Positions 16,520-26,606 are shown, numbered from the stretch's first letter. The stretch: 64,000 bases of DNA from Palsa-504 sp963739135 (GCA_963739135.1 CAVTZG010000007.1:248001-312000); one strand, 5' to 3'. Translations and numbers: made by a program. Notes: a model not told the origin generated them from the letters alone.

Positions 16520-17359
16520 TGTGCGTGCCGAGAATCCCGTCCGTGGCGCTGACCAGCAGGGTTGCTCTCATAGCCGTCCGGCCGTGATCATCACCGATCA
16601 TGTGTCTGCGATTCGTCTTCCTCCTGATCACGCGGATGGCCTCATGGCTGCGGCTGTCCCGGCGTGAGGAAGCGTGGCAGACCGCAGAGATCTTGATCTT
16701 GCGCCACCAGCTCGCCGTACTGCAACGGCGGCAGCCACGCCGCCCGAACCTGAACTGGGCGGACCGGGCGCTCCTAGCCACCCTGCTCGGCGTGATACCC
16801 AAAGCGCAGCGCCAGAGGCTTCGGCTGCTGGTCACCCCGGACACGATCCTGCGCTGGCACCGCGACATCGTCCGCCGCCGCTGGGGCGCCAGGTCCATGC
16901 GCGGCAAGACCGGCCGACCAGCGACTCGCCGGACCATCAGGGCACTGGTCCTCCGGCTAGCCCGGGAGAACCCAGGATCGGGGTACCGCAGAATCCACGG
17001 CGAACTAGCCGGCTTGGGAGTGAAGGTAGCGGCGTCGACGGTGTGGGAAATCCTGCGGAAGGCCGGAATCGACCCCGCGCCGCGCCGATCCGGGCCTAGC
17101 TGGGCACAGTTCCTGCGCTCCCAGGCCGAGGCGATCCTGGCGTGCGACTTCTTCACGGCCGACCTTCTCGATGGCACCCAGGCCTATGTCCTTGCGGTGA
17201 TAGAGCATGCCACCAGGCGTATCCGCATCCTCGGAATCACGCTGTACCCCACCGGGGAATGGACCGCCCAGCAGGCCCGCAACCTGATCATGGACCTCGG
17301 CGAGCAGGCGCTTCAGATGCCGGGTAGCCCCGGTGCATTGCTGCACCGAGGCCCCCTCA

Positions 17360-17393
17360 GGACCGCGCATGCACGTTCCCGCGCACACGGCCC
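17360..17393 (-). ncRNA. Domain V of group II intron A
   Basis: 34-nt hairpin on the minus strand starting GGGCCGTGTGCGC and closing GCATGCGCGGTCC, the length and helix pattern of the group II catalytic domain V. A domain VI-like hairpin and CTAC follow toward 17324. Confidence 0.85.
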
Positions 17394-17413
17394 AAGCAAG
17401 CCACTAGGGCGGT

Positions 17414-19900
17414 TCAGTTCGTCTGCTGTATCACGGTGTTTCTCGCCGTCCGGGGCTGGTTTCTGCTCCGGTGGCAGGTGTCGTGTACGAGGTGTGTCCG
17501 GCTGCTGCGCGCGGCACTGGGCGTGTCGTGGTGGACCAGGTAGCCCGCCGTGATTGCCTTCTTAGTGACCCGCAGGAACCAGCGTTCCCAGCCCTCGGGG
17601 GACTGCGGAGGCTGGTCGCGGGTCAGCAGGTTCTCCCCGCATAGGCTGCACCGCCCGTCCTGCCTGGACAGCAGGCGCACGGTGTAGGAATCCAGCGGGG
17701 GTTTCACCTTCTGGCGACGTTGCGCCCAGTACCCGGCCAGGGCGGGATCATCGGGTGATGCCCCGCTTTTGACCAGGATGTGCCGCACGATATCGGTCCA
17801 GGCTGGTTTCGGCAGGTAGGCGCCGGTGTCCCGGTCGCCGAACACCCACCGGTCGTTCCTGAACTTACTGAATTTCCCGAAGTACCGGCCGGTGATCCAG
17901 TGTTTCGGCTTGTTCGGGTGGCTCCAGCACGCCCACTTGTAAGTGAGCCTCCACAGGTAATCGGTCAGGGCAGCGAACACCCTGGCCGACACCACCGTCC
18001 GGTAGTAGGCGACCCAGCCCCGTGTGATCGGGACAATTTTCGCCAGTACCGCTGCGACGTTGGCCCCGCGGAGTGCGCGGAACTCCTTCGCAAGCCTGTT
18101 CCGGAGCCTCTTGATGGCCGTGGCGCCCGGTTTGATCAGCAGCTTTCCGTTGGGATAGCGGCGGAGATTAAATCCGAGGAAATCGAACCCCTCAGTAACG
18201 GGGACGATCCGGGTTTCGGCTTCGTTAAAAGCCAGCCCTCTCGGCTCCAGCCACTCGGCCAGCCGTGTCCGGACCTGCTCGGCCTGCTGCCTGGAATGGC
18301 AGCATACCACCAGGTCATCGGCGTACCTGATGAGCGCCGGGCAGCCGTCCTTCACCGTTCCGGCATGAATGCCGCCCCGGTATCGGACGCCTGCGGCCTC
18401 CTCCAGCCCGTGCAATGCGATATTCAACAGCAAAGGCGAAATAATACCGCCCTGGGGAGTTCCTTCCCCGGTCGGCGCGAACCCTTTCCCGGCCTCGAAG
18501 ATCCCTGCTTTCAGCCACCCGGCGATAATCTCCCTCGCGGGGAAACCGCCGAGCATTTCCAGCAGGTGCTCGTGGCTGATCTTGTCGAATGCGCCTGCCA
18601 GGTCCGCGTCCAGTATCCACACCCGCTTGGATTTCCCGCACAAGGTGCTGAACAACGACTCTATCGCGTCATGGCAGCCGCGGCCCGGCCGGAACCCATA
18701 AGACCTGGGCTCGAACCGGGCCTCCCACTCGGGCTCCAGCGCATTACGCACCCGTGCCTGATGGCACCGATCCGAAAGAACCGGAATTCCGAGCGGCCGC
18801 ATTTTTGTCTTATCACTGGCTTTCGGTATATACACACGCCGGACCGGGGACGGCACATGAGAACCGATTCTGGCGTGCACCTGCACCGCCATCTCGGCCC
18901 TGGCCTGGCTGGTCAGCGCGACCAGTCCGTCGATTCCCGCGGTCCTGCGGCCCGTGTTCCGCTGCGTCACCTGCCGCACGCTGACTAGCGTGTTGCTCCA
19001 GCTCCGCAGCGACACCGGTAGGCCGACGGCGAGGTGCCTGCCGTGAGGCAGGTCCTTTTCCGCCGGCCCCCGGTCCGAACCACGCGGGCACCTTTCAATG
19101 CACGTGGCTCTCCAGTGGCTATACCGTGACAGCGGTGCGTTCACGGAGGACACCCAGCACCGTTTCGGCGCTCTGCATTTCGCATACCCTTTCAGTATCC
19201 GGATATCCAGCCACCTGGTGCCCTTCGCCCTGCGGACGGCCTTCCCGTCCCCCTTGGTGCGGCGTTACTCGCACGACTACTACGACACCTGTGTCGCCAT
19301 AGGGCTCGCGCCCCTTAGGCGATCCCACGTTCGTCCCTGTCATACGTGCTAGCGCGGTTTAGGCTCCACTTTCATCTCCTTGAATACCCTCGCTGGGCAT
19401 CGCTCCGCGTCCCGAGGGGTGCACTGGCCAGCTAATGAGACCAGCGCAGGACGCGGCGCCGGTGTCAGGCGTCTTTCCGGCGGGCGTGCAGTTGCACCTT
19501 CTGGAGATTATGGTTCAGGCAGTCTAGCTTTAGCCTTGCCGCGCGGGCCTCCTAATGCGCCGTTCCTTACGCCTGGACACGACCACTAGTTTCCTGCCAT
19601 GCTGCGGTTCCCTTCCCCTTTCAGTTCCAGGTAAGGCATCAGGCCCAGGAATCTCCCTTCGAATTCCTCCCGGCTGAGCCGGGGATACAACAGGGCGCCT
19701 CGTGGCGCAGCGAGCTTCTGCAGGTTCCTGGCCAGCGGCCAGTCACCAGCCTGCACCGCCTTGAAAATCCGCCCGCGCAGCCGCCGTACCTGCTCCTCAT
19801 GGAACCGCCAGTCCACACAATCCCAGGCGCCACCATCGAACGAGGGCAGGCCCTCAGGTCCGTTCACCGAAGTGTCCAACTTGCCCGTCAGTTCCGGCAT
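17414..19900 (-). CDS. ltrA: Group II intron reverse transcriptase/maturase, interrupted by intron B
   Basis: Exon 1 (19900 to about 19711) encodes V-D-W-R-F-H-E-E-Q-V-R-R-L-R-G-R-I-F-K-A-V-Q-A-G-D and N-L-Q-K-L. Exon 2 (about 19017-17414) continues S-L-R-S-W-S-N-T-L-V-S-V-R-Q, then RT motifs G-T-P-Q-G-G-I-I-S-P-L-L and I-R-Y-A-D-D-L-V-V (catalytic Asp pair near base 18,320), the thumb/X domain W-V-A-Y-Y-R, and a C-terminal zinc/HNH-like part with C-S-L-C-G-E-N. Joined at these points the exons total 1794 nt, an exact 598 codons in one frame. Expression of the full maturase therefore depends on intron B splicing. The protein would help intron A splice and retrohome. Confidence 0.85.
19018..19710 (-). 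mobile_element. Group II intron B (ORF-less), nested in the maturase gene of intron A
   Basis: This 693-nt minus-strand segment breaks the maturase frame and has group II landmarks: 5' end CTGCGCCACGAGG, matching intron A's start at most positions, domain V at 19077-19110, and a 3' end in CTAC like intron A. It contains no long ORF. It lies in sense with the maturase, so it can be removed from the same transcript, leaving N-L-Q-K-L joined to S-L-R-S-W-S-N with a few junction residues. Without its own reverse transcriptase it must rely on a maturase in trans, perhaps intron A's. Confidence 0.8.
19077..19110 (-). ncRNA. Domain V of group II intron B
   Basis: 34-nt minus-strand hairpin beginning GAGCCACGTGC and ending CGCGTGGTTC with an internal GAAA, a textbook domain V. 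Domain VI (GC-rich hairpin near 19030-19065) and the 3' end CTAC follow. Confidence 0.88.
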
Positions 19901-21043
19901 TTACGCCGCTTCGTCTCAAAGGCTCACCTGCCCACGTCAGCGCCCTTGCGGGCCCGAGCATCACGCTCGCTATCCGGCCAGTTATACGGGCACCGGCCGG
20001 GAGGAGACCCGGCCCTGCGGCACCCGCCTTCCTGCTGCCTTTCGGCCGCCGGCATTCGCTTCCTGGGCACCCTGTCCCGCCAGGGGCTTCCGCCCCTCTT
20101 ACGATCGGCCTACCGGCCGGCCTGCACCTACCCGTGCCTGCCGGGCGGACCCTGGCGAGGTTTCCACGTTCCGCACGCATGAGACCCGGACCGGGCCGGG
20201 CGCCCTCTATACCCCGGGGACGGCGGTGTTCGCTAGCCGTCGACTTATCCGCGGCCGCCGCCTGCCGCCTCTCAGCGGCCGGTCCCTGGCACCCCGGTAC
20301 AACGACCCAACCCGGGATGTATCAGTGACGAGGCATCAGCAAAGGTTCCCTGACAGTCGCCCTGTTCCGGTCCTTCCCCTCGCCTGTGACCGCCATGGTT
20401 GGAGCAGCGGCCCTTGGGCTTTCCCGTGAGCTCCGCACCCAGCCGATCAGGAACCGGCCACGCACGTCACGGCGGGGACAGGTCGAACACAAACCTGTAG
20501 CTATGTCACCGGCATCAAGCCGACCTCCTCGACAAGCTCACTCACAACGTGCGACCTCGTGTCGCAATAAGCTCCTGATCCGCGACCGCGGCTCGGACTA
20601 CACGGCTACGTTCAACGCGGTCCTCGCCGATGCCGGGATCCGGACCGTGCTCTGTAGCGTCCGGACGCCCCGCATGAACTCGTTCGCGGAACGCTGGATC
20701 GGGGGATGCCGACGCGAGCTCCTGGATCGTACCCTGATCTGGAATCTGAGCCATCTGCTGCGGATCTTGTGCCAGTACGAGACCCACCACAATCAGCACC
20801 GGCCTCACAGGTCGCTGAACGGCGCTGCCCCGCTGAAGCCGCTACCCGAACCGGTCGATCTTGAGCAGTACCGCGTCCGAAAATACGCTCGCGTCGGTGG
20901 CCTGATCAACGAATACCGCCTGGTCGCGTGACGTGGATGAGGTTTTGGCACCCACACGTTCTGTGCGCGCCAGCGCAGGCGATTACGCAGGCGCATTTCG
21001 TCGCCAAATTTGCGGAGGGGTTCCGCGTCCACCCGGTGCAGCG

Positions 21044-23359
21044 TCATGAAGACGCGAGAACCTCATCGAGGGCCTGGAGGAAGAGGTCGGCGTGTTCGTG
21101 CTGGAATACCAGCGGCGGCCGGATCTTGAGCACGTTTTCGGCCGGGCCGGTTGCGCTGAGCAGTATTCCCCGCTCGCGCATCGCCTCGGTTACTGTGCGG
21201 GCGTTCCCGGCTGCTGGCCCGCGCGCCTCATCGATCAGTTCGACGCCGAGCAGGAGGCCTTCGCCCCGGACGTCCCCGATCAGGGGGTGGCGTTCCGCGA
21301 GTGTCAGCAGGCCGTGGCGGAGGTAGGAGCCGACTTTCGCGGCGTTGGCCACCAGGCCCTCTTCCTCGATGACGGCCAGGACCGCGAGCGCGGCCGCACA
21401 GGCTACCGGGTTGCCGCCGAAGGTGCTGAACAGCTCGACCTCCTCGGGTACGGCCGCGAGCAGCTGGGACCTGACCACTAGGGCGGCGACCGGGAAGCCG
21501 TTGCCCATCGGTTTGCCCATCACCACCATGTCAGGCGCGATCCCTGACGCCTGGAAGCTCCACAGGTGTGTCCCGGACCGGCCGTGACCGGCTTGCACTT
21601 CGTCGGCCACCACGAGCCCTCCCAGCGTCAGCGCCCGCCGGGCTGCTTCCCGCAGGTAAGTGGGTGGGGGCGACAGGATGCCGTCGGCGGTAAAGGCCGG
21701 ATCCAGGTATATGGCGGCGAAGCCGCGGTCGCCGAGCGCTCGGGCGGCGTCATCGATGTGGGCGGCGTACCGCTGCACCCACCCGTCGTCTCCCCGGCGG
21801 TACGGGCCGCGGTACCCGTCAGGTGCCGGGATCGTCGCGACGTGGGCAGGCTGCTCCCCGTTGGCCCACTCCTCGGAGGACAGGGCGTGGGTGGCCTCGG
21901 TCAGCCCGTGGTAGGCGCAGGCGGTCACGACCGCGCCCGCCCGCCCGGTGGCCGCGCGGGCGATCCGCCAGGCGAGGTCGTTGGCCTCGCTGCCGGAGTT
22001 CACGACCATGACGGCGTCCAGCTCCGGCGGCAGGGTGGATTGGAGCCGTTCGGCGAGCTCGACGATCGCTTCGTGCAGATAGCGGCTGTGGGTCGCGAGC
22101 AGCTGCTGCTGCTGCGTCACCGCCTGCACGACCCTTGGGTGGCTGTGCCCGGCCACGGCCACGTTGTTGTAGCAGTCGAGGTACCGCCGGTCGTCGGGGT
22201 CGAACAGCCAGACACCCTCGCCGCGGACGAGGTGCACCGGGCGGGAGTAGAACAGCGGCGATCGGGGCAGCGCCCGACGGCGGCGCTCGAGCAGAGCACT
22301 GGTGGCAGACCTTCGGTAGGGGAGCCGACGGCAGGCCTCGCGGAAACGCCGCGCGACAACGTCTATCCCCATCGCCTCGATGGCATCGAGGAAGGCGCGG
22401 GCCCCAGGCTCGCCGCTCGCGGCGTACGCGGCGTTGTCCGGGTAGAGCCCGCGCCGCCAGGCGGTGACAGTGACCTCAGTGGCAAGCCTGGCCGCCACCA
22501 GATCCGCGAGCAGCCCGGCCTCCTCATCTTCGAGCGGTGTCACCGAGACGTAGCCACCGATTATCGTGTCGGCCGCCTCAATGGCGTCGTCACGGCCGTG
22601 GAGCACATCGGCGACGGCGACGGCGAGATCGCAGACCAGCGGCGCATGGGTCATATCCCCGAAGTCCACGATCCCGCTGACCCGAAGGTCATCGCTGAAC
22701 AGCACGTTGTCCAGGCTCATATCGCCGTGGATCACCTGCGCGCGAAGCCCGGGCAGGGCCGGCGCGACCCGGGCCTCGAACCGGTCCAGAACCGATTCCA
22801 CCTGAGCCCGACGGTGGCCGTCGGAGAGATGGGTGAGCAGCGGCCGGAGCTTGGGCAAGCGGGTGATATCCCACAAGATCTCGTAGTCGGCCGCGGGGTG
22901 GAAAAAGCCACGCAGCGCCCGCCCCAGACGGGCCGTGATCTGCCCATGGGACCAGATCGCCTCCGTGGTGAGCGCTGTGTTCGCGGCTACCTGCCCGGGC
23001 AGGAACGTGAAAAGCCGGGCCGGGTAGGTCCGGCTGTCGGGCCCCGGCACCTCGACCCAGGATTCCCCCGCCCCGGCCGGCAGGGCACGCATCACCGGCA
23101 GGCCCGGATCCACTCGCTCGATGTGGCGCAGAGCGGCGGCCTGCATCGCCAGGATGGGCCCGTCATCCGCCGGATTAGAGATCTTGAACAAGAAGCGCTG
23201 CCCGGCGGCCGTGTCCACCCGGAAGTTCTGGTCCCGTTCGCCCGCGAGGGGCTTGAGGGAGGACGATTCGATGCCGAAGCCTTCCCGCAGGATCTGCCTG
23301 GCTGCCTGCTCGCCGAAGGCAGGCGGCGTGCTCTCCAGGGGGTCAGGGCGCTTCACCAT
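21044..23359 (-). CDS. Kinase/PLP phospho-lyase fusion (APH domain + class III aminotransferase fold)
   Basis: Starting at ATG 23359 (M-V-K-R-P-D-P-L-E), the 771-aa protein has an N-terminal aminoglycoside-phosphotransferase-like kinase (V-I-H-G-D-M-S-L-D-N-V-L-F, then I-V-D-F-G-D-M; residues about 20-330) and a C-terminal class III aminotransferase fold with the PLP lysine K616 in V-M-G-K-P-M-G-N-G-F-P and V-V-N-S-G-S-E-A-N-D. In animals the same two activities are hydroxylysine kinase and 5-phosphohydroxylysine phospho-lyase; bacterial fusions are linked to amino-alcohol breakdown. By analogy it would phosphorylate a hydroxy-amine and then eliminate phosphate and ammonia. An upstream start at 23464 would run into the divergent SDR gene and is unlikely. 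Confidence 0.85.
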   Translation of the reverse strand: MVKRPDPLESTPPAFGEQAARQILREGFGIESSSLKPLAGERDQNFRVDTAAGQRFLFKISNPADDGPILAMQAAALRHIERVDPGLPVMRALPAGAGESWVEVPGPDSRTYPARLFTFLPGQVAANTALTTEAIWSHGQITARLGRALRGFFHPAADYEILWDITRLPKLRPLLTHLSDGHRRAQVESVLDRFEARVAPALPGLRAQVIHGDMSLDNVLFSDDLRVSGIVDFGDMTHAPLVCDLAVAVADVLHGRDDAIEAADTIIGGYVSVTPLEDEEAGLLADLVAARLATEVTVTAWRRGLYPDNAAYAASGEPGARAFLDAIEAMGIDVVARRFREACRRLPYRRSATSALLERRRRALPRSPLFYSRPVHLVRGEGVWLFDPDDRRYLDCYNNVAVAGHSHPRVVQAVTQQQQLLATHSRYLHEAIVELAERLQSTLPPELDAVMVVNSGSEANDLAWRIARAATGRAGAVVTACAYHGLTEATHALSSEEWANGEQPAHVATIPAPDGYRGPYRRGDDGWVQRYAAHIDDAARALGDRGFAAIYLDPAFTADGILSPPPTYLREAARRALTLGGLVVADEVQAGHGRSGTHLWSFQASGIAPDMVVMGKPMGNGFPVAALVVRSQLLAAVPEEVELFSTFGGNPVACAAALAVLAVIEEEGLVANAAKVGSYLRHGLLTLAERHPLIGDVRGEGLLLGVELIDEARGPAAGNARTVTEAMRERGILLSATGPAENVLKIRPPLVFQHEHADLFLQALDEVLASS

Positions 23360-23463
23360 AGGCCCGAAGGTTATCCTGCGGCCCACCGGCCGGCCACCGC
23401 CCGGCCGCGCTGCCGCCTTCCCGTGGGCCGGGGATCTGGCATCCAGCCTACTAGGATCGGACA

Positions 23464-24261
23464 ATGCCCATCCCAGCGGCGTTTGACCTGTCCGGCCGGG
23501 TGGCGGTGGTCACCGGGGCGGGCGGTCCCGACGGCATCGGTTTCGCCACGGCCAGGCTGCTTACCGAACTCGGTGCCGCCGTGATGATCAGCGCCACCAC
23601 GGCCCGGATCCAGGACAGGGTCAGCGAACTGCGCAGCGCTGGTTTCGACGCGGCGGGGATCATCGGCGATCTCACCGATGCCGGCGTGGCGTTCGGGCTT
23701 GTGTCGGCTGCGCTGGAGCAATGGGGCCGGCTGGACATCGTGGTCAACAACGCCGGCATGATCTCCGCCGCTGACCCCGTGTTCGAGTCCGGCACCGTGG
23801 AGTCCATGGACCTGGCGACCTGGCAGGCCGCGCTCGCCCGCAACCTGACCTCCGCCTTCCTGGTCACCAAGGCGGTGGTGCCGGCCATGACCAGCCGCGG
23901 CTGGGGGCGGATCATCATGGTGGCCAGCGTGACCGGCCCGGTGATGGCGATCCGCGCGGACGTCGGTTACGCCACCGCCAAGGCCGGTATGGTCGGCCTC
24001 ACCCGCGCAGCCGCCGTCGACACCGCAAGGCACGGAATCACCGTCAATGCCGTCGCCCCAGGCTGGATAGCGACCGGCTCCCAGACCCCGGAAGAACGCG
24101 GCCAAGGGCAGGCCACCCCAGCTGGCCGGAGCGGCTCACCCGACGAGATCGCCGCCGCAATTGCCTGGCTGGCCAGCCCCGGCGCGTCCTACATCACCGG
24201 GCAATACCTGGTCGTGGACGGCGGCAACTCGATCGCCGAGCAGCGCGCCACACCAGCGTGA
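23464..24261 (+). CDS. Short-chain dehydrogenase/reductase
   Basis: The 265-aa protein has the classical SDR layout: V-V-T-G-A-G-G-P-D-G-I-G-F (cofactor-binding glycines, residues 14-26), N-N-A-G at about 95, catalytic Ser in V-A-S-V-T-G, Y-A-T-A-K (Tyr/Lys) at about 175, and V-A-P-G-W-I-A-T followed by G-Q-Y-L-V-V-D-G-G-N. The kinase/lyase fusion starts 105 bp away on the other strand, so they share an intergenic promoter region and may serve one catabolic pathway: an SDR could oxidise an amino alcohol or reduce the aldehyde/ketone released by the lyase. That link is inference. Confidence 0.9.
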   Translation: MPIPAAFDLSGRVAVVTGAGGPDGIGFATARLLTELGAAVMISATTARIQDRVSELRSAGFDAAGIIGDLTDAGVAFGLVSAALEQWGRLDIVVNNAGMISAADPVFESGTVESMDLATWQAALARNLTSAFLVTKAVVPAMTSRGWGRIIMVASVTGPVMAIRADVGYATAKAGMVGLTRAAAVDTARHGITVNAVAPGWIATGSQTPEERGQGQATPAGRSGSPDEIAAAIAWLASPGASYITGQYLVVDGGNSIAEQRATPA

Positions 24262-24484
24262 TCGCCTCGCGGCCGCCTGGCCCGCGTGGACCGGCACTAT
24301 GCCATCTGCCCAGTCACCGGCGACTCCACGTCGTCCTCGAAGCGGAGACACACGACCGCGCCGGTGCCCACAACGACCATTCTGGAGCGGCGCGGACCGC
24401 CAGCCAGCCGACCTCCAATCCGCACCGTCTACCCCAAGTCTCAAATTGGGCGGGAATGTGTGCCTGATCCAGGTCCAAGGCCGA

Positions 24485-25693
24485 TTACATGCTGCGAGAT
24501 AGCGTGGCGCGGGCGAGCGCCTGGACGAACCCGGACGGGGACAGGCCGCTGGTGAAGAGGGCTCGCTGGCGGTCGGCTCCGGTTCCCTCCTGGTCGAGCC
24601 GGCGCAGCAGCCCGGTGATCATCTGAGCGTCGCCGCGGTCGCAGAGCGCAGGGTAGACGTGATCGATGAGGCGGGACCGCACGCTGCGCGCGTCGGCGGG
24701 CTGCCCGGTGAACGGGTCGACGGCTGGCCCGGCGAGTCCGTGCCGGGCCGCGGCGGTGAGGGCCGCGTTGACGTGCCGGGCCGGCGCCGCTGGCACCGGC
24801 GTGCCCTGGCGGGCCTCGGCCAGGGCGGTCGCGACCAGGGCGCGGGTCAGCCCTGCTAGCAGCACCGCGGTGCCGGCGTGCAGGCAGGCGTCGGCGACCC
24901 GGACCTCCACGGTGGGGTAGCGCGGGGACAGCCGCGCCAGGAGGTAGATGCCCTGCTCGTCGAGCGCCGCGCCCCGCCCGATGAGGCGGCGGACCGCCGC
25001 GTCGTAGGCGGCGGCGTCCGGCCATGCCGCGGGCGGCGCTGCGGTCGGCCAGCGTGACCAGGCCGGGTACCGGCAGCTGGCCCAGCCCGTGTCGCGGCCG
25101 CCCGCGATCGGTGAGTTGACGGTGATGGCCAGCAGCGGCGCGAGCCAGGGCCGCAGCCGGGCCAGCACCTGGACGCCGAGGTCGCGGGAGGGAACCCCGA
25201 CGTGCACGTGGCAGCCGCAGGCGCCGCCGGCCTCGGCCACCAGCGGGCCGAAATGCCGCGCCAGTTCCCGGTACCGCGGCTGGTCAGTCACGGCGGCCAG
25301 CCCGGGCGCGCGGTACGGCGCAATCCCCGCTGCCACCAGCAGGCAGCCCGCCGATGCCGTAGCGTCCGCGGCCAGCCGCCGGAGCCGGGTCAGCTCGCCG
25401 GCGAGGCCGTCCAGGCTGGTGCACACCCTGGTCGCGGTCTCCACCTGGAACCGCATCACCTCCGGCTGGATCCCCGGCTCACCGTCGCGCATCCGCGCCA
25501 CATCCGGGCCGGCCAGGGCAGCGGCACCGGTGCACGGGTCCAGGAGCACGAACTCCTCCTCCACGCCCAGCGTGATCCCGCCCGCCGCACTCGCCGCCCC
25601 CGGCGGGCCGCCCAGCACCGAGACCTCTGGTCCGGTACCGCGTGGCCCGGGCACCGCCGGCCACCCTGCCGGCCTGGTTGCCGCCGGCCTCAT
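24485..25693 (-). CDS. YbdK-type carboxylate-amine ligase (glutamate-cysteine ligase-like)
   Basis: 402 residues with G-V-E-E-E-F-V-L-L (ATP/metal-binding glutamates), C-G-C-H-V-H-V-G-V near residue 165, N-S-P-I, L-S-P-R-Y-P-T-V-E-V-R-V-A-D and a full C-terminal helical part. This is the family of weak gamma-glutamyl-cysteine ligases; actinobacterial members include EgtA-like enzymes of ergothioneine synthesis, but no other egt gene is near. The C-terminal half is duplicated at 15880-16519. The N-terminal 35 residues are proline-rich and the true start might be later. It appears intact and stands alone. Confidence 0.88.
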   Translation of the reverse strand: MRPAATRPAGWPAVPGPRGTGPEVSVLGGPPGAASAAGGITLGVEEEFVLLDPCTGAAALAGPDVARMRDGEPGIQPEVMRFQVETATRVCTSLDGLAGELTRLRRLAADATASAGCLLVAAGIAPYRAPGLAAVTDQPRYRELARHFGPLVAEAGGACGCHVHVGVPSRDLGVQVLARLRPWLAPLLAITVNSPIAGGRDTGWASCRYPAWSRWPTAAPPAAWPDAAAYDAAVRRLIGRGAALDEQGIYLLARLSPRYPTVEVRVADACLHAGTAVLLAGLTRALVATALAEARQGTPVPAAPARHVNAALTAAARHGLAGPAVDPFTGQPADARSVRSRLIDHVYPALCDRGDAQMITGLLRRLDQEGTGADRQRALFTSGLSPSGFVQALARATLSRSM

Positions 25694-26040
25694 CTTGCCT
25701 CCTGTGCCGGGATCGCCGAAGACTCCCGCCGGAGTCCCTCAGGCAGCGGCCCGCCCGGGTCCGATGCCGCAAAATATAGTTTGCACCCGCTTGATTTAAC
25801 AATCGCCCGGCGACGGCGGCTTGATCAGGGCCAGACGTCCCGACGTCTGCGGACGATCGGACGCCGCGTGCTGGCGCCCGGCCCGATGAGGGCCAGCAGC
25901 GCCCAGAAACCGGCCCTGGGCGACCGCCGTGAGGTCGCGCCGGGTGGCGTAACCGGTATGACCGAGCGCCGGCAGCCGCGCCGATCACCCAGATCCGGGC
26001 CAGGCCCGCGTTATCCCGGCACGTTCTAGTCGACGTGCAT
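25694..26040. other. Intergenic stretch between the ligase gene and the left direct repeat
   Basis: I see no protein-like frame, IS end or RNA gene here. The ligase promoter should lie at its left side, near the AT-rich stretch at 25770-25805. Confidence 0.35.
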
Positions 26041-26606
26041 ATCGGCTATCGCACGTCGGTACTGTCCCGTCCGTCACAACGCGTGACCGTCATAGCCGTG
26101 ACCGTGCAGTCCGTGATGCCGCGACCGCGCGGGTCGCGGTGACCGCCGACCAGGACGTAGTCAGGGCGGCGAAAGTAACAGCGGCGCTCATCAAGCGTTG
26201 CCGAACCGTACTCACGGAGCGCTGCCGCTACATCACCAAATAACGAGGTCGCTAACAGCTCTCATCGCCGTGATCTTCCTCTGACGCATAGTCACGTGCA
26301 TGCACGTTACGTGTCGCGGACTTGGTTCCGGGCCCGCCCCAGACGCCCGACTCAGGCCCCTGGGCGCCCCCACAGAATCCCCACAAGTCCGCATCCGCGG
26401 CGATGTCCCCACAAGAAACCCACGGACGAGACGGCATTGCCCGGTACACGGCGGCACGGCTGCTAGCATGGCCTTGTCAGCCCTGACGAGCCTTTATGCA
26501 GGCAGCACGGGCTGACGCGACTGACAGCCCTGGGCGCTCCCGGCCGCGACAGACCTTCTGTTAACCGGCAGGTTATAGGTTCGAGTCCTATCGCGGGAGC
26601 CCAGTT
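26041..26606 (+). repeat. ~565-bp direct repeat, left copy, ending in tRNA 3' half
   Basis: Bases 26041-26606 match 61063-61625 in the same orientation with scattered substitutions and small indels (by eye around 85% identical), including the run through GACCGCCGACCAGGACG, GGCGGCGAAAGTAACAGC and CACAAGAAACCCACGGACGA. Both copies end with the same tRNA-like segment and homology stops right after it. The repeat bounds a 35-kb accessory region. Confidence 0.78.
26556..26603 (+). tRNA. tRNA 3'-half remnant (anticodon-loop-like CTGTTAA, T arm, acceptor)
   Basis: The segment has a perfect T arm (TATAGG-TTCGAGT-CCTATC type), an acceptor-like CGGGAGC matched by GCTCCCG upstream at about 26535, and CTGTTAA, which would be an Asn anticodon loop. 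The anticodon stem does not pair and no D arm can be formed, so this is a remnant or attachment-site fragment rather than a working tRNA. Confidence 0.5.

Larger units (their letters stand above)
17324..20567 (-). mobile_element. Group II intron A (maturase-encoding)
   Basis: On the minus strand the intron begins near 20567 with TTGCGACACGAGG, close to the group II 5' consensus GTGYG, and ends near 17324 with domain VI and CTAC. Domain V is the 34-nt hairpin at 17360-17393. The 5' ribozyme portion (domains I-III) fills about 20567-19905, and the reverse transcriptase ORF ends 21 nt before domain V, the usual domain IV arrangement. Ends are placed by consensus and by exon continuity and may be off by a few bases. 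Confidence 0.82.
16600..20931 (+). pseudogene. rve-type DDE transposase split by an antisense group II intron
   Basis: The first part (16600 to about 17321) has an N-terminal HTH region, R-P-A-T-R-R-T-I-R and the first catalytic Asp in A-I-L-A-C-D-F-F-T-A-D-L, up to L-G-E-Q-A-L-Q-M. The second part (about 20568-20931) resumes with K-L-L-I-R-D-R-G-S-D-Y-T (second Asp), F-A-E-R-W-I-G-G (Glu) and the end R-V-G-G-L-I-N-E-Y-R-L-V-A. Together they make a complete IS481/IS3-like transposase of about 360 residues. The intron lies in the opposite orientation, so transposase mRNA cannot be repaired by splicing. Confidence 0.88.
16520..20956 (+). mobile_element. Integrase-type IS carrying nested group II introns
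   Basis: The left end TGTGCGTGCC (16520) and right end GGCACCCACA (20956) form imperfect inverted repeats. Flanks (CCAGGTAC on the left, CGTTCTG on the right) show no target duplication, and the left flank is a gene cut at exactly this point, so a deletion or IS-IS recombination probably followed insertion. Without the introns the IS would be about 1.2 kb with one transposase gene. Confidence 0.78.

Noticed and set aside
26556..26603. A functional tRNA-Asn gene
   Set aside because: No D arm and an unpaired anticodon stem; only the T arm and acceptor half are convincing.
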